DNA from: an uncultured bacterium
GTDB taxonomy: Bacteria > Bacillota_I > Bacilli_A > RFN20 > CAG-826
NCBI GenBank assembly: GCA_949297055.1
Contig: CASFRI010000039.1
Location: 1-49,769, forward strand
DNA length: 49,769 nucleotides
Reading direction: 5' to 3'
Shown piece after piece: positions 35,496-43,563 of the stretch. Numbering within the stretch: the first letter of the stretch is position 1; every line of letters starts with the position of its first letter. A model generated the notes under the pieces. It was not told the DNA's origin and ran no database searches. It worked only from the letters and a program-made list of their open reading frames with translations. Made by a program: the position numbers and the translations under genes.

Positions 35496-37709
35496 TTATT
35501 TTCTGCCTAAAACTTCTTTTAACCATGGCAAAAACTTTTTTCTATTTTCTTCTCGCCATTCTTTACAAAGATAATAGTCACTACCATTAATAGTAATTTT
35601 TTCTGAGTAGTATCTATTTCTTCTATCTCCTAAATCGGATTCATCATAAACAAGAATAGGAAGCCAACAACCAAGTCTAGATGAAAATTTCTTGTCCCTT
35701 AAATTGAAAATATCATCATCAGTTAATAAGTTTTCGTTCACCAACTTTTTAATTGATTGAACAACCAATTTACCAATCTTAGTAACTCTTAAATACTTTT
35801 CATCCAACTCGTATTGTAGTTGATGTTCTTCAACTTCGTTAGTCTTTGTAGCATTAGTAGTTGTAAAGCCAAGAGCTGTTAAGAATTTTTCTTTAATAAT
35901 CTCGTTTCTAGATTTAATAAATTCAAGGTAATATTCTTTTAAAGCATCAAAATCGCTATCAGTGTATGGTAAGTCCATAAATTCCAAATCTTCGGCTTTT
36001 GTAAAACTATATTTTGACTCTATCGTTTCAAGTGTATTACCACTCTTTTTTAGATACTCGTTATCTTGATAAAAATTCTTAGACCCTTTTGATCTATTTT
36101 CATACTCTGGCAAATAACATAAATTAGCTATATGAGATATAGGTAATCCTTCACCATTAGTAAGTCTATTTAATGACTTCATTTGGTCTTTAGTTGCAAT
36201 ATGTTCAACATCAAATTTGTCAATTGATAATTGATCCATAGCAGAGAATGAATTCACATAAATTGTATTGAGAATAACATAATCAGTATCAGATGGATTT
36301 GTAACTTGTCTATTTTCTCTTCTTCCAATAAGAGACTCAGAATATGAATCATAAGCAGTACTAAATTGTCCTAAAGAAACAGGAGTAAAGTATCTATTTT
36401 CGGCATTAGCCGTATGAATTTTGCCTGTTCCACCTTCGCCCCAATATTTAGTTAAAATATCGTACACATAATATTTCCAAATATTGTCTTTCAATTTATT
36501 CTTAAATTCTTTCCAAGTGTCTAGAACTTTCAAATTATCATCATTTATGTCATATTTCTTTCTAAAAGTAAAAGCAATATAAGACATAATTTGGTATTGA
36601 GAGTGGAATATTTTTCCATCTTTTCTATTATTACCTTTAAATTTTAAAATAGGATCAATACATTTATTTACAAATTCAATTGAATCAAATAATGCTTTTT
36701 CTAATGTGTCAATCTTATCAATAAATCTTGTTATAATTTTATGAACATCTTTTATTTGACCATGAGCAGTATTAAAACATGCATTTAATAATTGGAAAGC
36801 AATTGGATTTGTTTCATCATCTTTTAAATTCTTATAAAAAGAAAGAGAAGTATATTTATTTTGAATGCATTTTGATAATCCAAAGACATATTCAAAAGCA
36901 TTTAAATTTTTGTTGATTCTCTTTGCATCTCTGTCATAATCTTTAATAGCATATTCACTATCATTTAAAGTATCATACTTTTTAAGAACATATTCGACAA
37001 TATTTTCATTGCTAATTGTAAATTCTCTTCGAGGCCAAGATGCTGCATAAATTTCATATTCTGTAAGAGCAACACCTTTTGAATTGATTCTCTCAAAAAT
37101 TTCAGGTAGTGTGTTTTCATCTCCAGTATAAACAATAGCTGGGATGGTCATAGAACTTAATGATGTGTAGTTCTCCTTTAAAGCTTTAAAATCATTCTTT
37201 AAAATCTTACCAAACTCTGATGACTTGCTCGCTAAAATAGGGAATTTAGAAACTAAAGCATCATATAACTCAAAAATTTCTAAATCATCAAACGTTTTAA
37301 GGCTATGAACATAATCTAGAATTGTCTCGTTAATAATAGCTATTTGTGCATTTTTATCTCCGCTTGAAACAATGAGATTATATATACTTTGAAGTGTTTC
37401 ATCAGATAAATCACATAATTTAAAAAACTTCGAAGGACTTGATAAATATTCTTTTATGCAAGAACCTCTTTGAAGACCATCAATTAATGTGTATATTTCT
37501 TGAGTACCTTCTACAGTTTTATAAAACAATAGTGTACCGATAGGATATCTTTTTCTTAGTGAATCAATAAAAGTTTCTTTTTTATCTTTATTCCATCTTT
37601 TTCCTCTTTGGAACATAGGAATAACAATTTTCTTTTTGCCATTCCACTCTTTTTCAAGAGAATCTTTAATATCCTTAAGAGTCCAAAATTCAGGTGTACA
37701 ATCTGCCAT
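35496..37709 (-). CDS. GmrSD-type restriction protein (DUF262 and HNH DUF1524)
   Basis: This 737-residue protein is a single-chain GmrSD-like factor. Residues about 10-110 are the ParB-like DUF262 NTPase domain: IPMFQRGKRW (30-39) and DGLQRG (Asp77 to Arg81; usual DGQQR). The C-terminal DUF1524 HNH part has FDVEHIATKDQM (His-Asp/Glu pair) and NLCYLPEYENRSKGSKNF. GmrSD restricts glucosyl-hydroxymethylated phage DNA. It is a stand-alone gene with its own promoter and ribosome site (GAGAGGTG), and its ATG at 37709 is chosen for that spacing. It has almost no CG dinucleotides (none in 36061-36240), unlike the core genes, so it looks transferred. Confidence 0.9.
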   Translation of the reverse strand: MADCTPEFWTLKDIKDSLEKEWNGKKKIVIPMFQRGKRWNKDKKETFIDSLRKRYPIGTLLFYKTVEGTQEIYTLIDGLQRGSCIKEYLSSPSKFFKLCDLSDETLQSIYNLIVSSGDKNAQIAIINETILDYVHSLKTFDDLEIFELYDALVSKFPILASKSSEFGKILKNDFKALKENYTSLSSMTIPAIVYTGDENTLPEIFERINSKGVALTEYEIYAASWPRREFTISNENIVEYVLKKYDTLNDSEYAIKDYDRDAKRINKNLNAFEYVFGLSKCIQNKYTSLSFYKNLKDDETNPIAFQLLNACFNTAHGQIKDVHKIITRFIDKIDTLEKALFDSIEFVNKCIDPILKFKGNNRKDGKIFHSQYQIMSYIAFTFRKKYDINDDNLKVLDTWKEFKNKLKDNIWKYYVYDILTKYWGEGGTGKIHTANAENRYFTPVSLGQFSTAYDSYSESLIGRRENRQVTNPSDTDYVILNTIYVNSFSAMDQLSIDKFDVEHIATKDQMKSLNRLTNGEGLPISHIANLCYLPEYENRSKGSKNFYQDNEYLKKSGNTLETIESKYSFTKAEDLEFMDLPYTDSDFDALKEYYLEFIKSRNEIIKEKFLTALGFTTTNATKTNEVEEHQLQYELDEKYLRVTKIGKLVVQSIKKLVNENLLTDDDIFNLRDKKFSSRLGCWLPILVYDESDLGDRRNRYYSEKITINGSDYYLCKEWREENRKKFLPWLKEVLGRK

Positions 37710-37766
37710 AATATCACCTCTCACATAATATTTTCGCTTGGCAAATAACTTCTTCTAATTATTTTT

Positions 37767-37795
37767 ATTATATTAAAATGAGACTTATAGGTCTA
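37767..37795 (-). promoter_or_regulatory. Promoter of the GmrSD-type gene with a palindrome at -35
   Basis: Minus strand: TAGACC (37790-37795), 17-nt spacer, TATAAT (37767-37772). GGTCTAGACC at 37790-37799 is a perfect 10-bp palindrome covering the -35. Confidence 0.6.
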
Positions 37796-37817
37796 GACCA
37801 CCTTTCGTTCTTTCGAC

Positions 37818-37851
37818 AAAAACACCTAGCAGAATTTTAATCCACTAGGTG
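37818..37851 (-). terminator. Terminator after the recombinase remnant
   Basis: CACCTAG and CTAGGTG pair (7 bp, 15-nt loop) and are followed on the minus strand by five T. It lies just beyond the stop codon of the serine recombinase remnant, so it is probably the original terminator of that gene. Confidence 0.75.
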
Positions 37852-37856
37852 CTATT

Positions 37857-37994
37857 TTACTTTATACTAGCTTCAATTGTTCTTTCAATACCAACATTGA
37901 ATTTAAAGGTTAATTTGGTACGTTCATTAACTACTATTTCCTCAACTAACCTTCTAAAGATTTCTTCATTAAATTCCTCGGTTGGATTTGTTAA
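37857..37994 (-). pseudogene. C-terminal remnant of a serine site-specific recombinase
   Basis: Reading the minus strand from 37994 to the TAA at 37857 gives 45 codons without a start: NPTEEFNEEIFRRLVEEIVV, then N..RTKLTFKFNVGIERTI. This resembles the last segment of large serine recombinases (F-D-E-x-L-x-x-x-L-V-E-x-I-x-V, then a V-x-F-x-x-G strand). An in-frame stop (37995-37997) precedes it and the catalytic part is gone. It marks the edge of an old mobile element next to the defence genes. Confidence 0.65.
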
Positions 37995-38060
37995 TCACGG
38001 ATATAAAATGTACATAAGGGGTTGCGGACAAAAACTTGGACTAAAATAGAAAGGACAAGT

Positions 38061-38288
38061 ATGCACAAAATAGAAGAAATTGAAAAAGCATTAAATTTAT
38101 TAGATACCTATGATGGACAATTATCTAAGACTGCAAGAGCATTAGGGATTAATCGCTATACATTAAGATCTAGGAGAGATAAAAGAAAAAAAGGTGAACC
38201 TTTAATTTCAAGAACGAGGAACAATATCCATGAATCAAATTTAAATGCCAAAATGGCTAATTTAATGTATTTTATCTCTAAAAAATAA
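38061..38288 (+). pseudogene. Truncated transposase, IS3-like helix-turn-helix fragment
   Basis: A 75-residue frame starts at ATG 38061 with a ribosome site AAAGGAC and encodes IEEIEKALNLLDTYDGQL followed by KTARALGINRYTLRSRR, the helix-turn-helix of an IS3/IS150-type OrfA. It ends at 38288 after only the DNA-binding part; the catalytic DDE frame is absent. The sequence before it (about 38016-38060, GCGGACAAAAACTTGGACT) resembles an IS3-type terminal end. It is therefore a broken insertion sequence. Confidence 0.65.
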
Positions 38289-38318
38289 AAAAAGTATCAA
38301 TACAAGCGTATCAATACT
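38281..38318 (-). terminator. Terminator of the tRNA-Thr gene
   Basis: The minus strand folds into an 11-bp stem (38293-38318) with two G-T wobbles and a GCTT loop, followed by seven T, A, and six more T-rich bases. It lies 12 nt beyond the CCA end. Both arms are near-copies of GTATCAATAC, which is why this also looks like a direct repeat. Confidence 0.85.
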
Positions 38319-38330
38319 CTAATTCTCACA

Positions 38331-38404
38331 TGGTGCCCCCTGCCAGAATCGAACTAGCAATTGATCCTTACCATGGACCTGTTATGCCATTTAACTAAGG
38401 GGGC
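38331..38404 (-). tRNA. tRNA-Thr (anticodon GGU)
   Basis: The minus strand folds into a full cloverleaf: acceptor GCCCCCT/AGGGGGC, D stem GTTA/TAAC, anticodon stem GGTCC/GGATC with loop ATGGTAA (anticodon GGT), T stem GCTAG/CTGGC with loop TTCGAAT, discriminator A and an encoded CCA. Anticodon GGU reads ACU and ACC threonine codons. Its 3' end faces the defence island at lower coordinates. It has its own promoter and terminator. Confidence 0.95.
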
Positions 38405-38437
38405 AATAAATCATCGTTATTATCGATGACTTTTAAA

Positions 38438-38466
38438 AGTATAAAGGATTAAAAGGTCACTATCAA
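38438..38466 (-). promoter_or_regulatory. tRNA-Thr promoter
   Basis: Minus strand: TTGATA (38461-38466), exactly 17 nt, TATACT (38438-38443). The start is near 38431, leaving a 27-nt leader with a TCATCG/CGATGA hairpin (38411-38429) before the mature tRNA. Confidence 0.8.
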
Positions 38467-38472
38467 CTATTT

Positions 38473-39759
38473 TTATTCTATAAGTTCCGCAAGAAGGTCA
38501 TAAGATTTATGACCAATGATTTTAATTTTATGGATCGAGCCTAATTTTAAATCGACATTTGTCTTCAAAATAATTTGTCCGTCCACATCATCCGGTGCGT
38601 TAAATTCATTCCTACAAAGATATACACCTTTCTTCACTTTCTTAGTAATTAAAGCATCGCCTTCTACACCTTTAAAAGATGCATTTATTTCTTCCACTAT
38701 TTCTTTTTGAGTTTTAAGTAATAGATTTAATCTTCTTTTCGCTACTTTTTGGCTAATTCTAGGCTTTAAATCGTATGCCTTAGTGTCTTCTTCACATGAA
38801 TACGTAAACGCGCCTAGATGCGTGAATTTATAAGTTTTAATAAAGTCTAATAATTCATCGAATTCTTCTTCGCTTTCGCTAGGGAAACCAACGATGAAAG
38901 TCGTGCGAATTATTGGATTATTAATCTTACTTCTAATTTTATTTAATAAAGAAATGATAGATTCTTTATCATCCCTTCTATTCATCAACGTTAATAATCT
39001 AGAATTCACATGTTGGAAAGGTAAATCAAAATAAGGAACGAGCCTATCTTCACTGGCAATTAAGTCGATCAATTCATCGCTAACGTCTTTTGGGTATAAA
39101 TATAAAGTACGGATGAATTTAAATTCACCGATAGTTAAGGTCTTCTTAAGTAAATCCACTAAAGTTAGCCCTAAGCCATCTTTTCCATAATCGGTCGTGT
39201 TTTGGGCCACTAAGACGAGCTCTTTAACGCCACTTTCGGCTAATTTTTTCGCTTCTAAATAAATATCTTCGATGCTTCTAGATTTCAATTTTCCTCTAAT
39301 AAGAGGAATCGCACAATATGCACAATGATTATTACATCCTTCCGCGATCTTTAAATACGCACTTCCACTTTCGCTTGCAAGGGCTCGGTCTAACATCGAT
39401 AGCTTACCCTTTAATACTTCGATTCCTAAAGTTTCATTAATTAAGGAAGAAAAATGTTCATAATCTCTAATTGGAATAAATCTTGCTACTTCTGGAATTT
39501 CTTCTTCTAAGTTTTTTAAGTAACGTTCAGCAAGACAGCCTACGACAAAAACTGGTTTATCGTAACTTAAAAGTTTAAAGATGGTATCTAAAGATTCTTG
39601 CTTCGCACTTTTGATGAAACCACAAGTATTAAGAATGAAGATATCCGATTCTTCTAGCGCATTAGTGAAACTATGACCGTTTTTAATAAATAGGCCATAC
39701 ATCATCTCGCTATCGCAAAGGTTTTTCGCGCAGCCTAAAGAGACGAGAGCAATTTTCAT
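38473..39759 (-). CDS. rimO: Ribosomal protein S12 methylthiotransferase
   Basis: This 428-residue radical SAM enzyme adds a methylthio group to an aspartate of ribosomal protein S12. It has an N-terminal UPF0004 domain (SLGCAKNLCDSE), the radical SAM cluster site EGCNNHCAYCAIPLIRGKL, an internal FPSESEEEF block and a C-terminal TRAM domain (about 360-428). RimO usually has SLGCxKNxVDSE, so the Cys in place of Val is a small change. It starts 3 nt after malQ and is the last gene of that operon. Confidence 0.95.
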   Translation of the reverse strand: MKIALVSLGCAKNLCDSEMMYGLFIKNGHSFTNALEESDIFILNTCGFIKSAKQESLDTIFKLLSYDKPVFVVGCLAERYLKNLEEEIPEVARFIPIRDYEHFSSLINETLGIEVLKGKLSMLDRALASESGSAYLKIAEGCNNHCAYCAIPLIRGKLKSRSIEDIYLEAKKLAESGVKELVLVAQNTTDYGKDGLGLTLVDLLKKTLTIGEFKFIRTLYLYPKDVSDELIDLIASEDRLVPYFDLPFQHVNSRLLTLMNRRDDKESIISLLNKIRSKINNPIIRTTFIVGFPSESEEEFDELLDFIKTYKFTHLGAFTYSCEEDTKAYDLKPRISQKVAKRRLNLLLKTQKEIVEEINASFKGVEGDALITKKVKKGVYLCRNEFNAPDDVDGQIILKTNVDLKLGSIHKIKIIGHKSYDLLAELIE

Positions 39760-39762
39760 CTT

Positions 39763-41202
39763 CTAGCGACTTCTTCCGTATCGGACGATCAAAGGATTAT
39801 ATACTTTTAAAGCTTTTCTTACATCTTTCATCGTCTTAATTCTAAAAGCCCAGTTAATATTATTTAAAGTGCTCGGTTCGTTCGTGCGGTAATAATCGTC
39901 TAGCCCTAACAAATCTTGGATAGGAATGATGACGATTCTTGCCTTTCTGGCTAAAGTAAAATGAAGCATTGCTTCATAGATCGGTAAGGAGGCTACTTCT
40001 TCACCAAATTTATTTCTTAATGTTTCCTTAACTTCATTTCTATGTTTTTCATCAATTCTTAAAAACCATGAAACGATCGTTTGATTATCGTGCGTACCAG
40101 TGTAAGCGACCATGTTTTCTTTATCTACATAATTTTTATCATCGATCGTGAATTGCGTCACGTCCATCCCTGGTAAATTATAATGGTCACGAAGCACTAA
40201 GACGGAAGGTCTTAAATCACCTAAGTCTTCAGCGATAATCTTACTTAAATCGACTTCTTTTTTAAGATATTCAAAGAAATCGTAAGCGGGACCATCCCAC
40301 CATTCCCCGATGACGGCGTCAGGTCTACCGAAAGGAATGACGTAATAAGAATCAAACGCTCTAAAGTGATCGATTCTTAAGACATCGCACATCTTAAACG
40401 CCGCTTTCATTCTTTCAATGTAGAAAGAATAGCCAGTTTCTCTCATCTTCATGAAATTGTAGATGGGGTTACCCCAAAGTTGACCAGTTTTAGAAAAATA
40501 ATCAGGCGGTACACCGGCGACGAGCTTAGGATTATTTTTATCATCTAATAAGAATTGTTCGCGGTTATAGTAGACATCATCGCTATCGAAACCGACGTAG
40601 AAAGGAATGTCACCGATGACTTTAATGCCCCTTCTTCTTACGCGATTTAAAACACGTTTCCATTGTTTGAAAGCGACGTATTGTAAAAATAATTCATACT
40701 GAATGGCGTCTTTAATTTCTTCATCTTGATAAAACTTGGTCCACTCCTGCCACGGTCTTAAATCGTTTAGTTTCTTATGAGCGATAAATCTTGCGTAAGG
40801 ATAGGCAAATGGTTCATCTTTTTGAAATTTGCTAAGTCTTTTTATCAAACCTTTTTTGACGAAAGCGTGGTAGGCCTTAATGCAATAAATTTCTTTATAT
40901 TTCCTCACTTGATCATAATCGACACGGTCGCTTAAAGTTTTATAAGGCTTAGGCGATTTAATTAAACCTTCTTTCGCTAGTAGGTCTAACGAAATATAAA
41001 TTTCGTCGATAGCGTGAGACGATAAGGGTTGATATGGCGAATTACCGTAACTTAACCTATTAAGTGGTAAAATTTGCCAATAAGTGAGAGGTGATTTCGC
41101 TAATTCGTCAATAAATTTGTAAGTTTCTGGACCAAAATCACCAATACCATATTTATTTGGCAAACTTGCGATAGGCATCAAGATGCCAGCTTCTTTTTTC
41201 AT
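39763..41202 (-). CDS. malQ: 4-alpha-glucanotransferase
   Basis: This 479-residue family GH77 enzyme (amylomaltase) rearranges maltodextrins. Family marks include ILMPIASLPNKYGIGDFG at the start, GDIPFYVGFDSDDVYYN, DVLRIDHFRAFDSYY with the nucleophile Asp, and IIAEDLGDL with the acid/base Glu. It overlaps the upstream membrane-protein gene by 4 nt (ATGA). The neighbouring galactokinase-like gene suggests a sugar-related operon. Confidence 0.96.
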   Translation of the reverse strand: MKKEAGILMPIASLPNKYGIGDFGPETYKFIDELAKSPLTYWQILPLNRLSYGNSPYQPLSSHAIDEIYISLDLLAKEGLIKSPKPYKTLSDRVDYDQVRKYKEIYCIKAYHAFVKKGLIKRLSKFQKDEPFAYPYARFIAHKKLNDLRPWQEWTKFYQDEEIKDAIQYELFLQYVAFKQWKRVLNRVRRRGIKVIGDIPFYVGFDSDDVYYNREQFLLDDKNNPKLVAGVPPDYFSKTGQLWGNPIYNFMKMRETGYSFYIERMKAAFKMCDVLRIDHFRAFDSYYVIPFGRPDAVIGEWWDGPAYDFFEYLKKEVDLSKIIAEDLGDLRPSVLVLRDHYNLPGMDVTQFTIDDKNYVDKENMVAYTGTHDNQTIVSWFLRIDEKHRNEVKETLRNKFGEEVASLPIYEAMLHFTLARKARIVIIPIQDLLGLDDYYRTNEPSTLNNINWAFRIKTMKDVRKALKVYNPLIVRYGRSR

Positions 41203-42119
41203 AGACTTTTTTCTCCTTCTTCTAGTTCTATTGCATTCATTTTCTTATTACGACGTAATATATTAGCCATCTTTATTTTAAATGCAAGACTTCTCATATC
41301 TTGTCTTACATGATGATGTTCGAAAGGTAAACTTAGTAAGAAACATAATGGAATGCCAGCGATATAAATTGGTATGACCGCCCAAAGAACAGGTAAATAA
41401 AAGATACGATTAGGATCATATGGATGCATTCTTAAAAACGGGAACACTAAGGCATCGATCATACCTCTAAGACCGGCATAAGCTTGAGGCACTCCAAAGA
41501 CGAAGGAAGCATTCCTAAAATCAGGCGATAAGAATTCATCTAATGTTTGAGGCACTAGGCCGGAGATAGCTAAAAATATTTCGTTGATAAAAACGCAAGT
41601 CATAACGCCTAAAAACGCTAAAGGCATCGCGATGATACGATGATAGTTTAATCGATGCTGATTTAGCATGACCATGAGGACACCGACGATGACTAAGATG
41701 TAATGACAAACGTAATATCGAATATTTTCTAAAACTTCATCGAAAGTCGAAAATTGGCCACCTAATGTTACCGTTGGAACGATCAAAGCAAAAGTTCCGC
41801 AGACGATACAAATGTAATAGACGAAATCTTTTAAATATTTTCCACCAAATAAATAGAAGAACGGTAAGACGATCGTGCAGACCGCACATAAATTTTCAAA
41901 AGTAGACGTTCTTAATGAATAGGGCCAATCGGCGATGTAGGCTGGGAAAAATTGTTTTAAAAAATGTAAAGCGAAGCCTGTCACACAAATAGCGAAGATA
42001 AAATAAAATTGAAATTTCGCTGACCTTCTTTTCAAGAAGAAATATAAAAAGATGACTAAAAAAACAGGAACCGCTAAGAGAAAGAAATATCTAAAATTTA
42101 ATTCGATTGCTAAGACCAT
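41199..42119 (-). CDS. YwaF/TIGR02206-type integral membrane protein
   Basis: This 306-residue protein has about eight hydrophobic segments, with a Lys-rich loop after the first and a charged C-terminus. The TIGR02206 (TP0381) signature-like stretch is the middle block with HLYCAVCTIVLPFFYLFGG-like content at about 90-110 (CAVCTIVLPFFYLFG) and YVCHYILVIVGVLM. The function is unknown. It is cotranscribed with the galactokinase-like gene and malQ. The call as TIGR02206 is moderate, based on topology and that middle block. Confidence 0.65.
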   Translation of the reverse strand: MVLAIELNFRYFFLLAVPVFLVIFLYFFLKRRSAKFQFYFIFAICVTGFALHFLKQFFPAYIADWPYSLRTSTFENLCAVCTIVLPFFYLFGGKYLKDFVYYICIVCGTFALIVPTVTLGGQFSTFDEVLENIRYYVCHYILVIVGVLMVMLNQHRLNYHRIIAMPLAFLGVMTCVFINEIFLAISGLVPQTLDEFLSPDFRNASFVFGVPQAYAGLRGMIDALVFPFLRMHPYDPNRIFYLPVLWAVIPIYIAGIPLCFLLSLPFEHHHVRQDMRSLAFKIKMANILRRNKKMNAIELEEGEKSL

Positions 42120-42132
42120 TTTTTATATTCCA

Positions 42133-43398
42133 CTAGGCGTATTCTTTGAAGTAGCCTTTCTCTTTCTTCGCTTTCGCTTTCTTTTCGACAGTCTTTTCTT
42201 CTTCGATAGGCTTAATTTCTTCTACCTTCACATCTTTTCTATCATCTTTCTTAGTAGGATTCATCACTTCGATAATTCCGGTATTATTGATGACGAGTTC
42301 AAGATGATTATTAGCTAGATAATAATTGACGTAATCCACTACTTCTTTATCTTTTTCTTTTAAAGCCATGAGGATGATGTAGCCATTTTGTTCATCGCCA
42401 ATTAAAGCCGCACCAGCGTTTTCAAAAGAATTAAGATTATTTAAAGTTTGTAAAACGTAAGTATCAGGATGGATGACGTTAAGATAAGAAAAAGAAGTCA
42501 TCGCACTATGCCTTAAAGAAGATAAGAATGGCGAGACATTATTTTTCGCTAATTCTTTTAAAATATCTTCGATACTTCTTTGTTCATCATAATAATGCTG
42601 AGCGTTTAAAATCAATCTAGAATCTAATTTTAAAAATGTTGGGGCGTTGACAAAATCCGTGTAATTTAATTCTCTTAAATTATTCTTTCCATAAGCTTTC
42701 GCTACTTCGAGCATCTTTTGATGTGGTTCCAATTTCGAATCTAAATAATGATGATTGATATTGATCATGTAAGTATCGAAACGTTCCAAATTATCGCTTA
42801 TTGGACATAAAGAATCTTTTCTTTCTAAATTGTAGTCAAGTAACACTAAAGACTTAGAATGGATGACATTTAACAAATAATCATCGCAGCCGACGTAAGC
42901 ATAATGTGAGCACGCATAATTTACGATAGAGAGTAATTCATCTTCTTTTAAATTATTTTTTAAGAAGAGACGATTTAACGTATCCACTAACATGTAAGCT
43001 AATAAATCGTCCACTAAACCATCGGCTTTTCTTACGTAAATATTAAATTTTGGTAAAGTGATATCTTTATCGATGTAAAGCTTAGCTAAAATGCCACGAA
43101 GTAAACCATGGATAGAAAATATTTCTTCTTTTCTACCATTTAAATCCGAAGCATCGAAATGCATCTTATGACCATTGTAAATAATGAAAGATTCATCATC
43201 TTCACATAAAGAAGCAATCGTAATATTACCTAACGAAAAAGGTGCAGCGATCACTTTCCCTTTATTGACGCTACAATAAGTGCCAAATAAGACACGTGGA
43301 GAAGGATAAACCACTACTTCTAAATCTTCTTTGTTCGCCTTAACGAGATTTAAATATTCGTCCATCGCATTTTCAAGCATTACTATAATATCAGCCAT
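42133..43398 (-). CDS. Galactokinase-like pseudoenzyme
   Basis: The protein has 421 residues and aligns with galactokinase along its whole length: LRELNYTDF, DSRLILNAQHYYDEQRSIED, then LSSLRHSAM, and a last GAALIGDEQNGYIILMALKE where galactokinase has GARMTGAGFGGC. But the catalytic motifs are missing. Motif 1 (RVNLIGEHTDY) reads P34-R-V-L-F-G-T-Y-C-S, motif 2 (GLSSSA) reads G127-L-V-D-D-L, the MDQ Asp becomes YLL in GCDDYLLNV, and the GGC loop is gone. So it cannot be a normal kinase. A Lys-rich tail (about 390-421) follows. It starts the rimO-malQ operon after a good ribosome site (TGAGGT) and its own -10/-35. Confidence 0.72.
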   Translation of the reverse strand: MADIIVMLENAMDEYLNLVKANKEDLEVVVYPSPRVLFGTYCSVNKGKVIAAPFSLGNITIASLCEDDESFIIYNGHKMHFDASDLNGRKEEIFSIHGLLRGILAKLYIDKDITLPKFNIYVRKADGLVDDLLAYMLVDTLNRLFLKNNLKEDELLSIVNYACSHYAYVGCDDYLLNVIHSKSLVLLDYNLERKDSLCPISDNLERFDTYMININHHYLDSKLEPHQKMLEVAKAYGKNNLRELNYTDFVNAPTFLKLDSRLILNAQHYYDEQRSIEDILKELAKNNVSPFLSSLRHSAMTSFSYLNVIHPDTYVLQTLNNLNSFENAGAALIGDEQNGYIILMALKEKDKEVVDYVNYYLANNHLELVINNTGIIEVMNPTKKDDRKDVKVEEIKPIEEEKTVEKKAKAKKEKGYFKEYA

Positions 43399-43416
43399 AT
43401 GAAAAACCTCATTAAC

Positions 43417-43445
43417 ATTATATCGTTTAAAAGTGCATTTTTAAA
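43417..43445 (-). promoter_or_regulatory. Promoter of the galactokinase-like operon
   Basis: Minus strand: TTTAAA (43440-43445), 17-nt spacer, TATAAT (43417-43422). Only the -10 is strong. Confidence 0.55.
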
Positions 43446-43563
43446 AGAAAAATAATTAATAATTATTCTAGATGACGATTTTATAAAATTTAAGTTTATT
43501 ATTGCATCCATAAATTGATAGTGATATCTTGCAGGCAAATTAGGTAAAAGGAGGATAAAAATT

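Noticed and set aside
37849-38049. Plus-strand 66-codon frame over the recombinase remnant
   Set aside because: It is antisense to the remnant, has no ribosome site and no similarity; the minus-strand reading matches a recombinase end.
35374-38314. AGCGTATCAA occurs at 35374 and 38305, flanking the GmrSD-type gene and IS remnant
   Set aside because: The right copy is part of the tRNA terminator stem; a 10-mer match alone is not enough to call an attachment pair.
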